Below, in pieces: positions 34,351 through 34,352 of a DNA stretch of 34,352 nucleotides. The notes under the pieces are model-generated. The model made no database searches. It was given only the letters and a program-made list of their open reading frames with translations, and was not told the origin of the DNA. Origin of the DNA: Streptococcus ovuberis (GTDB lineage Bacteria > Bacillota > Bacilli > Lactobacillales > Streptococcaceae); the NCBI RefSeq assembly GCF_012396585.1, contig NZ_JAAXPR010000024.1:1-34352 (forward strand), written 5' to 3'. How positions within the stretch are numbered: the stretch's first letter is position 1; each line of letters starts with the position of its first letter. Position numbers and translations under genes: made by a program.

Positions 34351-34352
34351 AA

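Overview
The window is a low-GC Gram-positive chromosome segment, almost certainly from a Streptococcus. The evidence is the CiaR/CiaH two-component pair, MsmK, the run tdk - acetyltransferase - prfA - prmC - tsaC - acetyltransferase - glyA - nucleoid protein - PvaA-like protein, the pfkA-pyk pair, and the pdp-deoC-cdd-lipoprotein-ABC nucleoside locus. Many promoters are of the extended -10 (TGnTATAAT) type that streptococci favour. The species cannot be fixed from sequence alone. I saw no rRNA, tRNA or CRISPR array.

Layout. 1-1300 is an AT-rich accessory pair: a small XRE-type regulator divergent from a membrane-anchored Jag-N protein, with a palindromic operator between them. 1413-1562 is a compact, highly palindromic element. 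1580-2500 carries a tautomerase and a LURP-one-like protein. 2663-10642 is a tightly packed, mostly overlapping plus-strand cluster for thymidine salvage, translation termination (RF1 and its methylase), tRNA t6A synthesis, one-carbon metabolism (glyA), a nucleoid protein and a membrane-anchored muralytic-type protein. It is interrupted before prfA by two 73-bp direct repeats. dnaE, pfkA and pyk follow to 16521.

16605-19861 is minus-strand sugar metabolism: manA, the shared sugar-ABC ATPase msmK and a PucR/CdaR-type regulator. 20077-20800 is an IS110-family remnant that keeps its RuvC-like half and the upstream non-coding end but has lost the C-terminal transposase half. ciaRH lies directly beyond it. 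23113-24906 holds a P-loop kinase-like gene, rpsT and coaA on the minus strand. 25028-25800 is a decaying minus-strand module: one intact 57-aa membrane protein, one small gene with an in-frame TAG, and a 5'-less remnant.

25904-33959 is a nucleoside uptake and catabolism locus. A BMP-type lipoprotein and an ABC transporter import nucleosides. Cdd deaminates cytidine, Pdp splits pyrimidine nucleosides, and DeoC cleaves deoxyribose-5-phosphate into glycolysis. Cre-like sites sit at its promoter, and a 443-nt structured spacer separates the lipoprotein gene from the ATPase gene. The window ends inside an ISL3-type insertion sequence.

The most interesting unexplained items are the minus-strand small-protein module (25028-25800), the long inverted repeat in the IS110 non-coding end, the structured spacer at 29969-30411, the repeated half-sites around msmK, and the palindromic element at 1413-1562.
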